Shown: positions 33,352 to 45,682, counted from the stretch's first letter. The stretch: DNA of 64,000 nucleotides from JACKHA01 sp041401985 (GCA_041401985.1 JAWKTE010000020.1:1-64000); one strand, 5' to 3'. The notes: a model not told the origin generated them from the sequence alone. A program made the numbers and translations.

Positions 33352-33369
33352 TCGAGTATCTCGAACGCG
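33352..33369 (+). other. 23S rRNA processing stem, 5' half
   Basis: TCGAGTATCTCGAACGCG pairs with CGCGTCGAGATACTCGA at 36371-36387 with one bulged base. The two halves bracket mature 23S rRNA, as expected of an RNase III processing stem. Confidence 0.7.
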
Positions 33370-33538
33370 TGGCGATCGTAGATCACCCGATACTCGCGCT
33401 GGTCGACGGTTTGCCGTCCGGGTTTCCGGGCGGGAAGGCGGCGATCCGGGGCGGGAAGGCAGCCGCGGCGTGGCCGTCGGCGTGGCGTCCCTTGGGGGCG
33501 TTGCGGCGGCGGGTGCGACCTCGGCGTCCGGCTGGGAT

Positions 33539-36288
<2,750 letters not shown>

Positions 36289-36370
36289 ATTCCAGCCAGA
36301 CGCCGCGTCACAGGCCGTCGCCCGCCCGGGCGCCGGACCAACGCCGCGGCCAAGGCGGGGCATGATTGCC

Positions 36371-36387
36371 CGCGTCGAGATACTCGA
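36371..36387 (+). other. 23S rRNA processing stem, 3' half
   Basis: Complement of 33352-33369. The 23S-5S spacer (36289-36479) holds this stem and a GC-rich stretch; no tRNA is present in it. Confidence 0.7.
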
Positions 36388-36479
36388 GTCACTGCCGGTT
36401 CATCCCGGCCACGCACTTGTCCATCCGGATCTAGGAACAAGATCATCTTGCCGGCCCGCTCCCGAGCGTGCCGGTGATT

Positions 36480-36587
<108 letters not shown>

Positions 36588-36590
36588 CTC

Positions 36591-36630
36591 GACCCCACCA
36601 AGGTAAACCTCGGTGGGGTCTTTGCTTTTT
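36591..36630 (+). terminator. Rho-independent terminator of the 23S-5S unit
   Basis: Stem GACCCCACC / GGTGGGGTC extended by AAGG/CCT pairing, small loop TAAA, followed by TTTGCTTTTT. It begins four bases after 5S. Confidence 0.88.
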
Positions 36631-36736
36631 GCGAAGTGGACTGCCTTACGCACGCCCCGCCGCTCACCTGTTCAGGCCCGCGGGCTGCGACACGGCCTAT
36701 CGGAACCTCGCCCCACGCCCTCCGTACAACCGGTCG

Positions 36737-38077
36737 ATGCCACACTCTCGTGCGGGGCAGGCTTCCGGAGGCGGGCACGTCGCGCTGGTCGCGCTCTCGG
36801 GATTCCGGGCCCGCGAGGCGGAGATGCTCGAGCTCGGCATGACCCTCCCGGGGCTCCACGACAGGGCCCAGGCCCTCGCGGCTCTCCCATCGCTCGGCGT
36901 CCTTACCCTCGCCGGCATGACGCCGCCCGGCTGGACCGTCTCCTACCGCGATCCCGCCCGCGTCGACGACGCGCTGGTCGCCTCGCTCGTGGCGGAGCGT
37001 CCCACCATCGTCGGCGTCTCCGCCCTGACCGCGTCGATCGAAGAGGCGTACTCGTTCTGCGACTCGCTCCGGCGTGAGGGTGTCCGCACCGTCATCGGCG
37101 GCCTGCACGCCACCGCCTGCCCCGACGAGGCCGCGCGCCACGCCGACGCGGTCGTCATCGGGGACGGGGAGAGCACCTGGCACGACGTGCTCGCCGACGC
37201 CGCGGCCGGCGACCTGCGCCGAGTGTATCGCCCGTCGCAGGCGTTCGATCTGGCCCGCGCCCCGCTCCCTCGGTTCGTCCTGCTCGGCGACCGCGAGCGA
37301 CCCCGGTTCACCGTGCAGACGGCCCGCGGCTGCCCGCTCGCCTGCGACTTCTGCGGGGCCAGCCGCCTGCTCGGGCCGTACCGCGAGAAGCCGGTCGAGC
37401 GCATCGAGGCCGAACTCGACGCCGTCCGGGCGATGCGCCGCCGTCCGATCGTCGAACTCGCGGACGACAACTCGTTCCTGTCGCGTCGCTCCGCGCCCGA
37501 CCTGCTCGGCGTGCTGGAGCGATCCGGCGTGCGGTACTTCACGGAGTCCGACTGGCGGATCGGCGAGCGGCCCGAGGTGCTCGAACGCCTGGCCGCGTCC
37601 GGGTGCGTGCAGGTGCTGGTCGGGATGGAGTCGTTCGCCCCCGGCTACGCGGGCATGGGGGCCAAGGCCGCGCCGCGTCAGCGCGTGATGGACGCCGCGG
37701 CCCGGATCCAGGAGGCGGGCGTCGCGGTCATCGGGTGCTTCATCGTCGGGGGCGACGGCGAGGACCACGAGTCGATCCAGGCCCTGATCGACTTCGCGAT
37801 CGACGCGCCGCTGGCCGATGTGCAACTGACGCTCCGCACGCCGTTTCCGGGTACTGCGCTGCACCGGCGGCTCGCAAGCCAAGGGCGGCTGCTCCCGGAT
37901 CGCGGCTGGTCGGCTTACACGCTGTTCGACACGACGTTCGTGCCGGACCGCCTGAGCGTGGAGCAACTCGATCAGGGGTTCCACCACGCGGTACGCTGCG
38001 TGTTCGCGGAAGGGCCGGCCGCGCGGCGGGCGGCGATCCGGCACGAGATCTGGGAGCGTCGATGCCGGATGACGTGA
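36737..38077 (+). CDS. B12-binding-type radical SAM protein
   Basis: 446 residues. The N-terminal region has a Rossmann-like cobalamin-binding pattern (LTLAGMTPPGWTVSYRD, then TIVGVSALTASIEEAYSFCDSLRREG and TVIGGLHATACPDEAARHADAVVIGDGE), followed by the radical SAM triad CPLACDFC (Cys198, Cys202, Cys205), ELADDNSF and a TIM-barrel remainder with CFIVGGDGEDHES and TPFPGTALHRRLASQGRL. It resembles B12-dependent methylases or Fe-S enzymes of the P-methylase/hopanoid type; the substrate is unknown. ATG at 36737 puts the domain soon after the initiator. The end overlaps the next gene (ATGs at 38062). Confidence 0.85.
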   Translation: MPHSRAGQASGGGHVALVALSGFRAREAEMLELGMTLPGLHDRAQALAALPSLGVLTLAGMTPPGWTVSYRDPARVDDALVASLVAERPTIVGVSALTASIEEAYSFCDSLRREGVRTVIGGLHATACPDEAARHADAVVIGDGESTWHDVLADAAAGDLRRVYRPSQAFDLARAPLPRFVLLGDRERPRFTVQTARGCPLACDFCGASRLLGPYREKPVERIEAELDAVRAMRRRPIVELADDNSFLSRRSAPDLLGVLERSGVRYFTESDWRIGERPEVLERLAASGCVQVLVGMESFAPGYAGMGAKAAPRQRVMDAAARIQEAGVAVIGCFIVGGDGEDHESIQALIDFAIDAPLADVQLTLRTPFPGTALHRRLASQGRLLPDRGWSAYTLFDTTFVPDRLSVEQLDQGFHHAVRCVFAEGPAARRAAIRHEIWERRCRMT

Positions 38078-39438
38078 ACGACCAACCCGAGTCGCGCGAT
38101 GCCGCGGGTGTCGGCAAGACGCCCGACGCCGCGGGCGAGGGCCGCACGGCGGCAGATTCTCCGCTTGCCGCCGATGGTGCTCCGGGTGCCGGCGGTACTC
38201 ATGGGACGGACGCCCGCGCAGCCGCCGACGCCGCATCCGATGCCGAGGCTCCATCAACCGTTGGTCGATTCCGCGCGGTCGATCTGCTCGGCGTGCTGCT
38301 GGGCCGGGAGCGATCGATCATGGCCGCGGCCGCGAGCCCGTGGTCGTTGCTGGTCGGGCTGCTGCTGGTGGTCTCGGGCGGCATCGCGCGGCACTACGAC
38401 CAGGCCGACCTGCTGGCCCAGGCGCACCTGCCGCTGCGCGGCGTGCTGATCTCGCTCGTCAACGCGACGCTGCTGTTTTTCCTGGCCAGCACCGTGCTGC
38501 GGAAGGGGCGGTGGCCCGGCGTGCGCGGGTACCTGGCGTTCCTGGGCGTGTTCTGGCTGACGGCGCCGATGGCGTGGCTGTACGGCGTGCCGTATGAGCG
38601 GTGGATGTCCGAGCGGGACGCGGTCGACGCGAACGTGCTGACGCTGGCGTTCGTGTCGGCGTGGCGGGTCGCGCTGTCGGCCCGCGTGCTGTCGCTGCTG
38701 TTCGGGATGCGGGGCTGGAGCGCGATCGTCGCGACGCTGCTGTTCTCGGGAGCCGCGTGGCGACGGTGGGGCTCATCACGACGGGGCGTTGTCGTTGGTC
38801 GCGAGCATGGGCGGCGGTGGGCCTGACGGAGGCGGAGCGACGCGTTCCGGCTCGGGATGGTGCCGCCAAACGTCTCGTGCTGGATGCCGCCGGCGTCGTT
38901 CGTTGGGATGCGTGGTGGTACCGCTCGACGCGAGGTGGCGGCTGGTGTCCAACGCGAGGAGCGGGGCGCCTGTTGGGGTGCCCGGCGTGGCGGCGGCGGT
39001 CCTGGCCGCGTGGGTCGCGATCGCCGCGGCCACCACGCCGCCGCAGGCGCTTGCTCTGCGGTCGAGTCCGCAAGCGCCGGGGGGACGGGGCGACAGCGCG
39101 GTCCTCACGATGGCGACGCCGCGGGCGATGTTCCCGTCTGTCTGGACGATCGCCGGCCGACGTGCCCCGGGATGCCGTCGATTCTGGTGGTCGAGTCGTT
39201 TCGATGCCGGCGCCGGATTGGGGCGGCCGGAGCTGTTGCTGCCGTCGGTCGACCTTGCGGCGGCCCGCCAGCACTTTGGGTGTTCCGCTACGACGAGGGC
39301 CCGTGGTCGGTGGTGGGGCCAGAGATCATCTTGACGGAATACGAGCTGGAAGAACGGGCGGAGCGTGTCCGACCCTTGCTCGAGTTCCTCCCTTCACCCG
39401 CCACGACCGCACCCTTACCTCCGGGGACCGGCCATTGA
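38062..39438 (+). CDS. Multi-pass membrane protein, 3' half frameshifted
   Basis: The first 255 codons (to TGA 38826) read cleanly: an Ala/Asp/Gly-rich N-terminus, then RAVDLLGVLLGRERSIMAAAASPWSLLVGLLLVVSGGIARHYDQ and four or five membrane segments ending in FGMRGWSAIVATLLFSG. From about 38755 the continuation is found only by switching frame repeatedly: VATVGLITTG, then SLVASMGG, then VPGVAAAVLAAWVAIAAATTPP (a membrane segment), and a final WVFRYDEGPWSVVGPEIILTEYELEERAERVRPLLEFL to 39438. Function unknown. Overlap with the radical SAM gene by 16 bases indicates one operon. Multiple indels or poor sequence are both possible. Confidence 0.6.
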
Positions 39439-40120
39439 ATCCCTGATCGAGATGAGCGGGGCGAGGGCGGAGTCTGAAACCCCGACCCGCCCCGGCCAGA
39501 CCGAGTTCCCGCATGGCGGCACACGAACCCGACCGCGAACCCGACCGCGAGCCCGACCGCGAACCTGATCATGAGCCCGACCGCGAACCCGACCGCGAGC
39601 CCGACCGCCGCCCGAATCGGCACGAACCCAGCCCCGCGGGTAAGCGCGAGGTGCTGCATCGCCCGTTCGTCGGTGAGCGGTGGGCCGTCATCTACCAATC
39701 TCGTGCCATGCCCTCGTGCCGCGGCGGGCGTGATTGTCTATGCCATCGTTAAACTGGCGAATCAGTTCGAGCAGGGGGGAGTGGGTGGTCTTCCTCGCGC
39801 CCCAGGGTTCTTACTCGTTGCCGCCTCTCCTCCTGCTGATGATCCGAGAGGACATCTGGCCGAGAACGGGCGTGTTCGTGGATCGTGCCGGGCGTTGGGG
39901 TCATCGCAGGGGATCGTCGTTGGTTGTTTTTGTAGCGCGTGGTGCGGATTCCCGATCATCTTCATGCTCGCTGGAGGCGGTATGGGATACCGAGTTATGG
40001 CTGACGCCGGTTCCGGGCGGCCGACCCGGCTGCGCACGGGGCCGGACGGCTGTACAATCACCGCCTCCCGATCCCCAATGATCGTGGGCAGCGTCTCGGA
40101 ATCTCCGGCCAAGGACCCGC
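39439..40120 (+). other. Degraded region before accD
   Basis: A 79-codon frame at 39513-39752 starts with EPDREPDR repeats and continues EPSPAGKREVLHRPFVGERWAVIYQ, which looks coding; after 39700 plausible hydrophobic pieces (AAAGVIVYAIVKLANQF, then GIVVGCFCSAWCGFPIIFMLAGGGMGY) appear only in changing frames. It may be one broken small membrane-protein gene. A TACAAT -10 box at 40053-40058, without a good -35, may serve accD. Confidence 0.4.
39525..39608 (+). repeat. 12-bp tandem repeat (GARCCCGACCGC) x7
   Basis: Seven head-to-tail copies of GAACCCGACCGC or close variants; the fourth is degenerate (GAACCTGATCAT). It encodes Glu-Pro-Asp-Arg units in the frame that opens at 39513. No spacers, so not a CRISPR array. 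Confidence 0.9.
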
Positions 40121-40963
40121 ATGAGCCAAGCCGCCGCGAAGACCTGGAGCGAGATGAAGCCGGCCCGCCGGGCCGCGATCCCCGAGGGGTTGTGGCTCCG
40201 CTGCCCCTCGTGCGCCCAGATGATCTACCGCCGGAAGATGGAGCAGGAACTGCACGTCTGCCCGGAGTGCCAGCACCACTTCCGCATCGCGGCCGTCGAG
40301 CGGGTCCGCCAACTGTCCGACCAGGGCTCGTTCGTGCCGATGTTCACGAACTTGGCTCCGGGCGATCCGCTGGCGTTCACGGACCTCAAGCCGTACACGA
40401 AGCGCCTGGCCGACGAGCAGGCCCGCACGGGGCGGACCGACGCGGTGCTGGCGGGCCAGACGTTCATCCGCGGGCGTGCCGCGATGCTCTGCTGTCTGGA
40501 CCTGACGTTCATGATGGGCTCGATGGGCAGCGTGGTGGGCGAGACGATCACGCGGTCGATCGAGCACGCGACATCGACGAACCTGCCGCTCGTGCTCGTG
40601 TCCTGCTCCGGCGGGGCCCGCATGCAGGAGTCGGGCCTGTCGCTGATGCAGATGGCCAAGACGTCCGCGGCCCTGGCCCGCTTCGACGACGCCGGCGGGC
40701 TGTTCATCAGCGTGCTGACCGACCCGACCACCGGCGGCGTGACGGCCTCGTTCGCGATGCTGGGCGACGTGATCCTGGCCGAGCCCAAGGCGCTGATCGG
40801 CTTCGCGGGGCCGCGCGTGATCCAGCAGACGATCCGCCAGGAATTGCCCGAGGGGTTCCAGCGTTCGGAGTTCCTGCTCAAGTCCGGGCTGGTGGACCGC
40901 GTGGTGCACCGGCGTGACCTGCAGGTGGAGATCGCCCGCCTGATCGATTACGCGGGCAAATGA
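40121..40963 (+). CDS. accD: Acetyl-CoA carboxylase carboxyltransferase subunit beta
   Basis: Beta part of the carboxyltransferase that makes malonyl-CoA for fatty-acid synthesis, acting with AccA. 280 residues. The N-terminal zinc ribbon is intact (Cys28, Cys31, Cys47, Cys50 in CPSC and CPEC). The crotonase-like core follows: GRAAMLCCLDLTFMMGSMGSVVGETITR, SCSGGARMQESGLSLMQMAKTSAAL, LTDPTTGGVTASFAMLGD and GFAGPRVIQQT. The start follows directly from family alignment. The stop TGA overlaps the ATG of lnt, so both are translated together. accA is not in the window. Confidence 0.96.
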   Translation: MSQAAAKTWSEMKPARRAAIPEGLWLRCPSCAQMIYRRKMEQELHVCPECQHHFRIAAVERVRQLSDQGSFVPMFTNLAPGDPLAFTDLKPYTKRLADEQARTGRTDAVLAGQTFIRGRAAMLCCLDLTFMMGSMGSVVGETITRSIEHATSTNLPLVLVSCSGGARMQESGLSLMQMAKTSAALARFDDAGGLFISVLTDPTTGGVTASFAMLGDVILAEPKALIGFAGPRVIQQTIRQELPEGFQRSEFLLKSGLVDRVVHRRDLQVEIARLIDYAGK

Positions 40964-43173
40964 GCGGGCGTGCGGGCGTGCAAGGCGGCGGCGGGGACGC
41001 TCGGGTGGGGCGCGGCGTTGCGCGTGGCGCGGATGTTGAAGCGGATCGATCGACCGCTGGTGGACCCGCTTCGGAGCGTGGGGCCGCGTCGGCGGCGCCG
41101 CGTGCGAGAGTGTTGGCGGAGCCGAACCCGATCCCGTCGTGGCAGGCATTTCTCGCGGGCCTCGCCCACGCGGCGTGCATGGTGCTGGCGTTCCCGCCGT
41201 TCTCGTGGTGGGGGTGTGCGCTGGTCGCTGTCGCGCCGCTGGTGTGGCTGGGCGAACGTGTGGGACAGCGCATGGCCCAGAGCCCGACGCGCGAGCGTCG
41301 GGTCCGAGCAACGGCGAGCGCCGGAACAACGGAGGACCAAGGAAAGAACGGACCCGACGCTCGCGCGTCGGGCTCTGCGCGAGTCGATGCTCGGCGCGCA
41401 AGGCGCCGTCGCGCCGACGCGTTCCGCCCCGCCGTCTTCGCCGGCGTCGGCACGCTGCCGTTCTGGGCCTTCGAGCACCGGTGGATCTGGGACGTGAGCG
41501 CCGCCGGCACGCCGATCCTGCTCTTCCTTCTCGTGCTGTTCCCGATCGCGTTCGTGTGGGCTTTGGCGAGGCTGGCTCGTCGCCTTGGACCGATCGCACC
41601 GTTCGTGCCGACGTTCCTCGTCGCCGGGCTGCTGTGGGGCGGGCTCGAGTTCTTCCGCGGCACGCTCGCGTTCGACGGCTACCCGTGGTACTACGTCGGG
41701 CACCCGCTGATCGACTCGTGGTTCCTCGCCGCGCCGGCGGCGGTGGTGGGGGCGTTCGGCGTGTCGGTGATCGCGGCCATGTCCGGCTCGCTGCTCGGCT
41801 GGCTCGCGGCCCGCCTCACGCCGGCGCGGGCGGTCGGGTTCGTCGCGAGCGGGCTCGCGCTGACCCTCATCACCTGGCTGCTGGGCGTCGGCCGACTGTT
41901 TGAGGGAGACCTGGACGCGCGGGGCGGGCGGGACGTGCGGGTCGGCGTGGTGCAGACCAACATCCCGCAGTCGGTCAAGGGCGAGTGGTCGCCGGCCCAG
42001 CGGCTGTACGACCTGCGGGCGTTCCTGGACATGTCGTGGGGGCTGGCGCTCAACGGGGAGATCAACGGAGCCGCGCCGCCGGACGTGATCGTGTGGCCCG
42101 AGACGATGTTCCCCGGCATCTCCCTCGACGATCAGGCAAGGGCGGCCGAGGAGGCGGTCGGGCTGCAGTGGCGGGTCGCGTACCCGAGCGGGCCGACCGA
42201 GAGCGTGCCCACGTGGGCCCCGGCCGAGACGCTGCTGGAGCAGCAGCGGGAGATCGGCGTCCCGATGCTCGTGGGGGCGACGGGGTTCGAGAACGTGCGG
42301 TGGTTCACGGATGAAGAGGGTGCGTGGGACCGCGAGGTGGACGCGATCCACAACAGCGTGTTCTCGATCGAGGGCGGGCGGGTGACGGGGCGGTACGACA
42401 AGCTGCACCTGACGCCGTTCGGCGAGGTGATGCCGTACATCTCGAACTGGGCGTGGCTGGAGCGGCAGTTGCTGGCGATCGGGGCGTCGGGGATGGCGCC
42501 GCTCGATCGCCGGGGTCGTGGGGCTCGCGTGGTGTCGGTGGGGCTGGGACCGGCCAACTCCGGCAGCGATGCGGGCAACAACAGTGAGTCGCAGCCCGGT
42601 GCGTCTCAGACCGAAGCACCTGCCGAGTCCGCCGAGCCGCCCGGCCCGCGCCTGTTCGTCGCCGCCCCCATCTGCTTCGAGAGCACGAACCCTTCCGTGT
42701 GCCGGGCGCTCGTCGAGGAGGCCCGCCGCGAGGCCGGGCCGGATGACTCGGTCCTGTTGGTCAACCCGACCAACGACGGCTGGTTCGGGCCCAACGACGC
42801 CGGGCGGGTCCAGCACCTGCAACTGGCCCGGTGGCGGGCGGTCGAACTGGGCGTCGGCGTGGTGCGGGCCGCCAACACCGGGGTGTCGTGCGCGATCGAC
42901 CACCAGGGGCGGGTGGTGGCGGTCGGCGTTCGCGGCCCGGACGGCACGATCGGCGAGGCCCGGGCCGAGGGCGTGCTGATCGCCGAACTTCGACTGCCCC
43001 GCGGACGAACGGTGTTTGCGGGCACGGGCGACCGGCTCGGCTGGATCGTGATGGCGGTGGGGGGGCTGCTGCTGGTCGCGGCCTTCGTGCCTTGGCCGCG
43101 GGGCAGAGGTCGGGAGCCGGAACCGTCCGAGGGCACGGAACGACAAACGGAGCCGCCGCCCGATCGCCGATAA
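40960..43173 (+). CDS. lnt: Apolipoprotein N-acyltransferase with an in-frame palindromic insert
   Basis: Adds the third acyl chain to lipoproteins in the inner membrane. 737 residues, against about 510 in E. coli. After an extra N-terminal region come several membrane segments (AGLAHAACMVLAFPPFSWWGCALVAVAPLVWL, PILLFLLVLFPIAFVWAL, the GFVASGLALTLITWLL segment) and a nitrilase-fold periplasmic domain with the catalytic triad Glu381 (VWPETMFP), Lys481 (YDKLHLTPFGEV) and Cys572 (APICFES). One C-terminal membrane segment closes the protein. Extra length comes from the N-terminus, from residues about 107-139 encoded by a REPIN-like repeat, and from a Gly/Ser/Glu-rich loop before Cys572. Confidence 0.93.
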   Translation: MSGRAGVQGGGGDARVGRGVARGADVEADRSTAGGPASERGAASAAPRARVLAEPNPIPSWQAFLAGLAHAACMVLAFPPFSWWGCALVAVAPLVWLGERVGQRMAQSPTRERRVRATASAGTTEDQGKNGPDARASGSARVDARRARRRRADAFRPAVFAGVGTLPFWAFEHRWIWDVSAAGTPILLFLLVLFPIAFVWALARLARRLGPIAPFVPTFLVAGLLWGGLEFFRGTLAFDGYPWYYVGHPLIDSWFLAAPAAVVGAFGVSVIAAMSGSLLGWLAARLTPARAVGFVASGLALTLITWLLGVGRLFEGDLDARGGRDVRVGVVQTNIPQSVKGEWSPAQRLYDLRAFLDMSWGLALNGEINGAAPPDVIVWPETMFPGISLDDQARAAEEAVGLQWRVAYPSGPTESVPTWAPAETLLEQQREIGVPMLVGATGFENVRWFTDEEGAWDREVDAIHNSVFSIEGGRVTGRYDKLHLTPFGEVMPYISNWAWLERQLLAIGASGMAPLDRRGRGARVVSVGLGPANSGSDAGNNSESQPGASQTEAPAESAEPPGPRLFVAAPICFESTNPSVCRALVEEARREAGPDDSVLLVNPTNDGWFGPNDAGRVQHLQLARWRAVELGVGVVRAANTGVSCAIDHQGRVVAVGVRGPDGTIGEARAEGVLIAELRLPRGRTVFAGTGDRLGWIVMAVGGLLLVAAFVPWPRGRGREPEPSEGTERQTEPPPDRR
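41278..41377. repeat. REPIN-like double palindrome inside lnt
   Basis: Two perfect 29-bp inverted arms (41278-41306 and 41349-41377) separated by 42 bases. Each arm is itself a hairpin: CCCGACGC GCGA GCGTCGGG on the left and its complement on the right. This is the layout of a REP doublet (REPIN). It lies in frame, encoding SPTRERRVRA and GPDARASGSA in a basic loop between membrane segments. Confidence 0.88.
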
Positions 43174-43248
43174 CGCCTGCGGGCGGCACTTCGGAGCCGG
43201 CAAGCCGGAGCTGGCAAGCCCGCGTCGGTTAGCAAGGAGTCGAGCATC

Positions 43249-44337
43249 ATGAAGAGGCCCGCAGCTCGCACGTCGATCGGGATGGCGGCCGCCGCCGCGG
43301 GTCTGGTCGCCGCGTCCGTCTCGCTCGCAAGCGGCGGCAACGGTCTGGCGAGCCTGCCGGACCGCGATCGCCCCGCCGCGGCTTCGCCAACCCAGCCCGC
43401 GTCGTCGCGCGACCTGCTCGGGCTGCGCGATCGCGCCATCGAGATGCTGATCGAGATGTCCGCCTCCGAAACCCCGCAGGTCCGGGCCAACGCCATCGAG
43501 GGCCTCGAGGGCGCCCGCAACCGCCTCGAACCGATCGTCGCGCTCGGCGTGCTGGATGCCAACGCCGGCGTGCGGGCCGTCTCGCTGATGGTCGCGGCCC
43601 GCGAGCGCCTCTCGGGCCAGGCCGGCCCCGCTCGCACGAACCTGCACGACCCGTCGCCGTTCGTCCAGGCCGCGGCCATGTTCGCGCTCAAGCGTTTCGG
43701 CCAGAACATCGACCTCACGCCGCTCGCGACCATGCTGCTCGAAGACCCCGAGCCGGCGGTTCGGGCCCACGCCGCGTTCATCCTCGGCGAGATCGGCGAG
43801 GAGTCGGCGCTGGGCATGCTCCGCCAGGCCAACGCCCGCCAGATGCCCCGGGCCGGGCAGGCCCAACTCGCGGTCATGCGCCTGCAGTTCGCTGAGGCCA
43901 TGGTCAAACTCGGAGACGAGGACCAGATCCACACGCTCCACGCGGCGTTGTTCCCGTCGCGCCCGGAGGACCTCGAGGCCGCGGCTTTGGCGGCCCAGAT
44001 CCTGGGCGAGGTCGGCGGGCGTCGCTCGATCCCGGACCTGATCAACCTCGCGGTCCAGCAGGACGAGCGGGGCAACCACATGCCCGCGGAGGTCCGCCTG
44101 GCCGCGGCCCGGTCGGTGGCGAAACTGGGGCGGACCGACGGCGAGTTCATCGCCCACGAGTACGCCAGCAGCGACAACGCGGCGATCCGGGCCCAGGTCG
44201 CGATGGTCTACGCCGAGACCCTCGACCGAGACGAACTCGACGCCCTGACCGCGATGCTCGACGACCCGGACGAGATGGTGCGCGTGGCCGCCGCGGCGGG
44301 GCTGTTGCGGGCGGTGAATCGGATCCGCGGGAACTGA
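43249..44337 (+). CDS. Exported HEAT-repeat protein
   Basis: 362 residues. Signal peptide (GMAAAAAGLVAASVSLASG), then repeats of about 30-35 residues with the HEAT/PBS-lyase pattern: PQVRANAIEGLEG, AGVRAVSLMVAARERL, PFVQAAAMFALKRFG, PAVRAHAAFILGEIGEESAL, LEAAALAAQILGEVGGRRSIPDLI, AEVRLAAARSVAKLG and EMVRVAAAAGLLRAV. Such solenoids bind partner proteins; no catalytic residues are evident. An AAGGAG site precedes the ATG. It follows lnt by 75 bases and may be co-transcribed. Confidence 0.85.
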   Translation: MKRPAARTSIGMAAAAAGLVAASVSLASGGNGLASLPDRDRPAAASPTQPASSRDLLGLRDRAIEMLIEMSASETPQVRANAIEGLEGARNRLEPIVALGVLDANAGVRAVSLMVAARERLSGQAGPARTNLHDPSPFVQAAAMFALKRFGQNIDLTPLATMLLEDPEPAVRAHAAFILGEIGEESALGMLRQANARQMPRAGQAQLAVMRLQFAEAMVKLGDEDQIHTLHAALFPSRPEDLEAAALAAQILGEVGGRRSIPDLINLAVQQDERGNHMPAEVRLAAARSVAKLGRTDGEFIAHEYASSDNAAIRAQVAMVYAETLDRDELDALTAMLDDPDEMVRVAAAAGLLRAVNRIRGN

Positions 44338-44433
44338 GCTTGTTCAGGCGCGTCGCGGCGGATGGCGCGTGCCGGGTGTCGCCGCGCGGCAGCCTGGTCG
44401 CGTCGTAGTTTGGCCACGTGGTAGTCTGGTCGC

Positions 44434-45624
44434 GTGGGCGAAGCGGGCGACGATTCCGATTCGGTGGCGGACGCCGTCGACCCGGCTTCCGGGCCGTTCG
44501 TCTGGCCGCCCGCGGTGGAGCGTGAATCGCCGATCGAGGAAGGCCTCGCGCCTTCGGATCGCGGGGGCGGGTCGGCGCCACGTCGCGTTCCGGGCAACGC
44601 GCCCCCACGAGAGCCACCACGCGAGGCCCCATATGACGCCCCGCGGCAGGGACCGGTGGATGGCGCACGCAGGCACCGGCAAGCCGATGCAGGTTCTGTC
44701 GCGCCGGGAACGCAACTCTCGTTCGAGCGAACCTGGCTCGGGCTGCGAGCCGCGCCCTGGGTCGTCCGAGTTGCCGAGGCCGGCGACGCCCACGGGCTTG
44801 ATGCGCCGTACTGCCCTCGCTGCGGCGAGAGCGTCGGTGCGGGTGAAGTCGTCAGCACCGCGGTGCGAGAGGAAGATGGCGCGGCGTCGAGCAGCGACGC
44901 ACCACTCGACCCGAGCGCGGGCTGCTCGGCGTGCCGGGGCGCGCGGTTGCCATGGTCTCGGGCGATCCGGCTCGGCCTGTTCGACGGCACACTCCGCGAC
45001 GCGATCCTCGAGGCGAAGTACCAGCGATGGCGACGACTGGCGTTCGATCTCGGCGTGGCCATCGGGCGACCGCTCCAGGCCGCGATCGAAGAGTCACCTC
45101 ACCGGGTGGCGGGCGACGGGGCAGAATCGGATCTCCCGATCGGCGAGGAACAGGACGCCGCGCCCGCGGGCGTGGCGATCGTGCCGATCCCCATGTCGTT
45201 TCGCCGACGCTGGGCCCGGGGCATCGACCACACCCTGGCCATCGCTCGCGGCGTCCGAGCGGTGACCGGGGCGACGATCGTCCGACCCCTGGCCAGACGC
45301 CACCGGGCGCCCCAGGTCGGCCTGCCCCGCAGCCGACGCGAGGCCAACGCCCGCGGCTCGTTCATCGCGGTCGGCGACCGCCCGCTCTCGGCCTTTCGCG
45401 TGGTGGTCGTGCTGGACGACGTCCGGACGACCGGGGCGACCCTGCGGGCGGCGTGCCGCGCGATCCGGGCCAGGGAGCGGGGGCTGGGTCGGTTGCTCGC
45501 GACCACCCAGATCTGGGTGGCGACCCTGGGCGTGGCGTCCAGCGGGCGGCGATCGGCGTCGGGGGACGTTCAGGCGGAGGCCGCGGCTGGCGGGTTCAGC
45601 GATTCGGAAGCGGTAAACTCTTGA
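44434..45624 (+). CDS. ComF family phosphoribosyltransferase-like protein
   Basis: 396 residues from a GTG. The first ~120 residues are low-complexity (Glu/Pro/Arg) and unlike the family. Then come the ComF features: a zinc-finger-like pair (YCPRCGES and CSACRGARLPW), LGLFDGTLRDAILEAKYQRWRRLAFDLG, VPIPMSFRRRWARGIDHTLAIARG and the PRPP-binding loop VVVLDDVRTTGATL. In competent bacteria ComF/GntX proteins help DNA uptake or natural transformation; here that is suggestive because pilus genes lie in the same window. The exact start is uncertain; the conserved part begins near residue 125. Confidence 0.85.
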   Translation: MGEAGDDSDSVADAVDPASGPFVWPPAVERESPIEEGLAPSDRGGGSAPRRVPGNAPPREPPREAPYDAPRQGPVDGARRHRQADAGSVAPGTQLSFERTWLGLRAAPWVVRVAEAGDAHGLDAPYCPRCGESVGAGEVVSTAVREEDGAASSSDAPLDPSAGCSACRGARLPWSRAIRLGLFDGTLRDAILEAKYQRWRRLAFDLGVAIGRPLQAAIEESPHRVAGDGAESDLPIGEEQDAAPAGVAIVPIPMSFRRRWARGIDHTLAIARGVRAVTGATIVRPLARRHRAPQVGLPRSRREANARGSFIAVGDRPLSAFRVVVVLDDVRTTGATLRAACRAIRARERGLGRLLATTQIWVATLGVASSGRRSASGDVQAEAAAGGFSDSEAVNS

Positions 45625-45682
45625 GAATCGAGCATTTCCGAGAGCTGGGCAGAAATCGCCACTGGGAAGATGGGCGGTTGCC

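Noticed and set aside
39525..39608. Possible CRISPR array at the 12-bp repeats
   Set aside because: Units are directly adjacent with no spacers and there are no cas genes nearby.
40948..44157. A 1069-codon open frame on the minus strand across accD, lnt and the HEAT gene
   Set aside because: It is antisense to three genes with clear family motifs. Its product is Arg/His/Pro-rich without domains, the usual shadow of GC-rich coding sequence.
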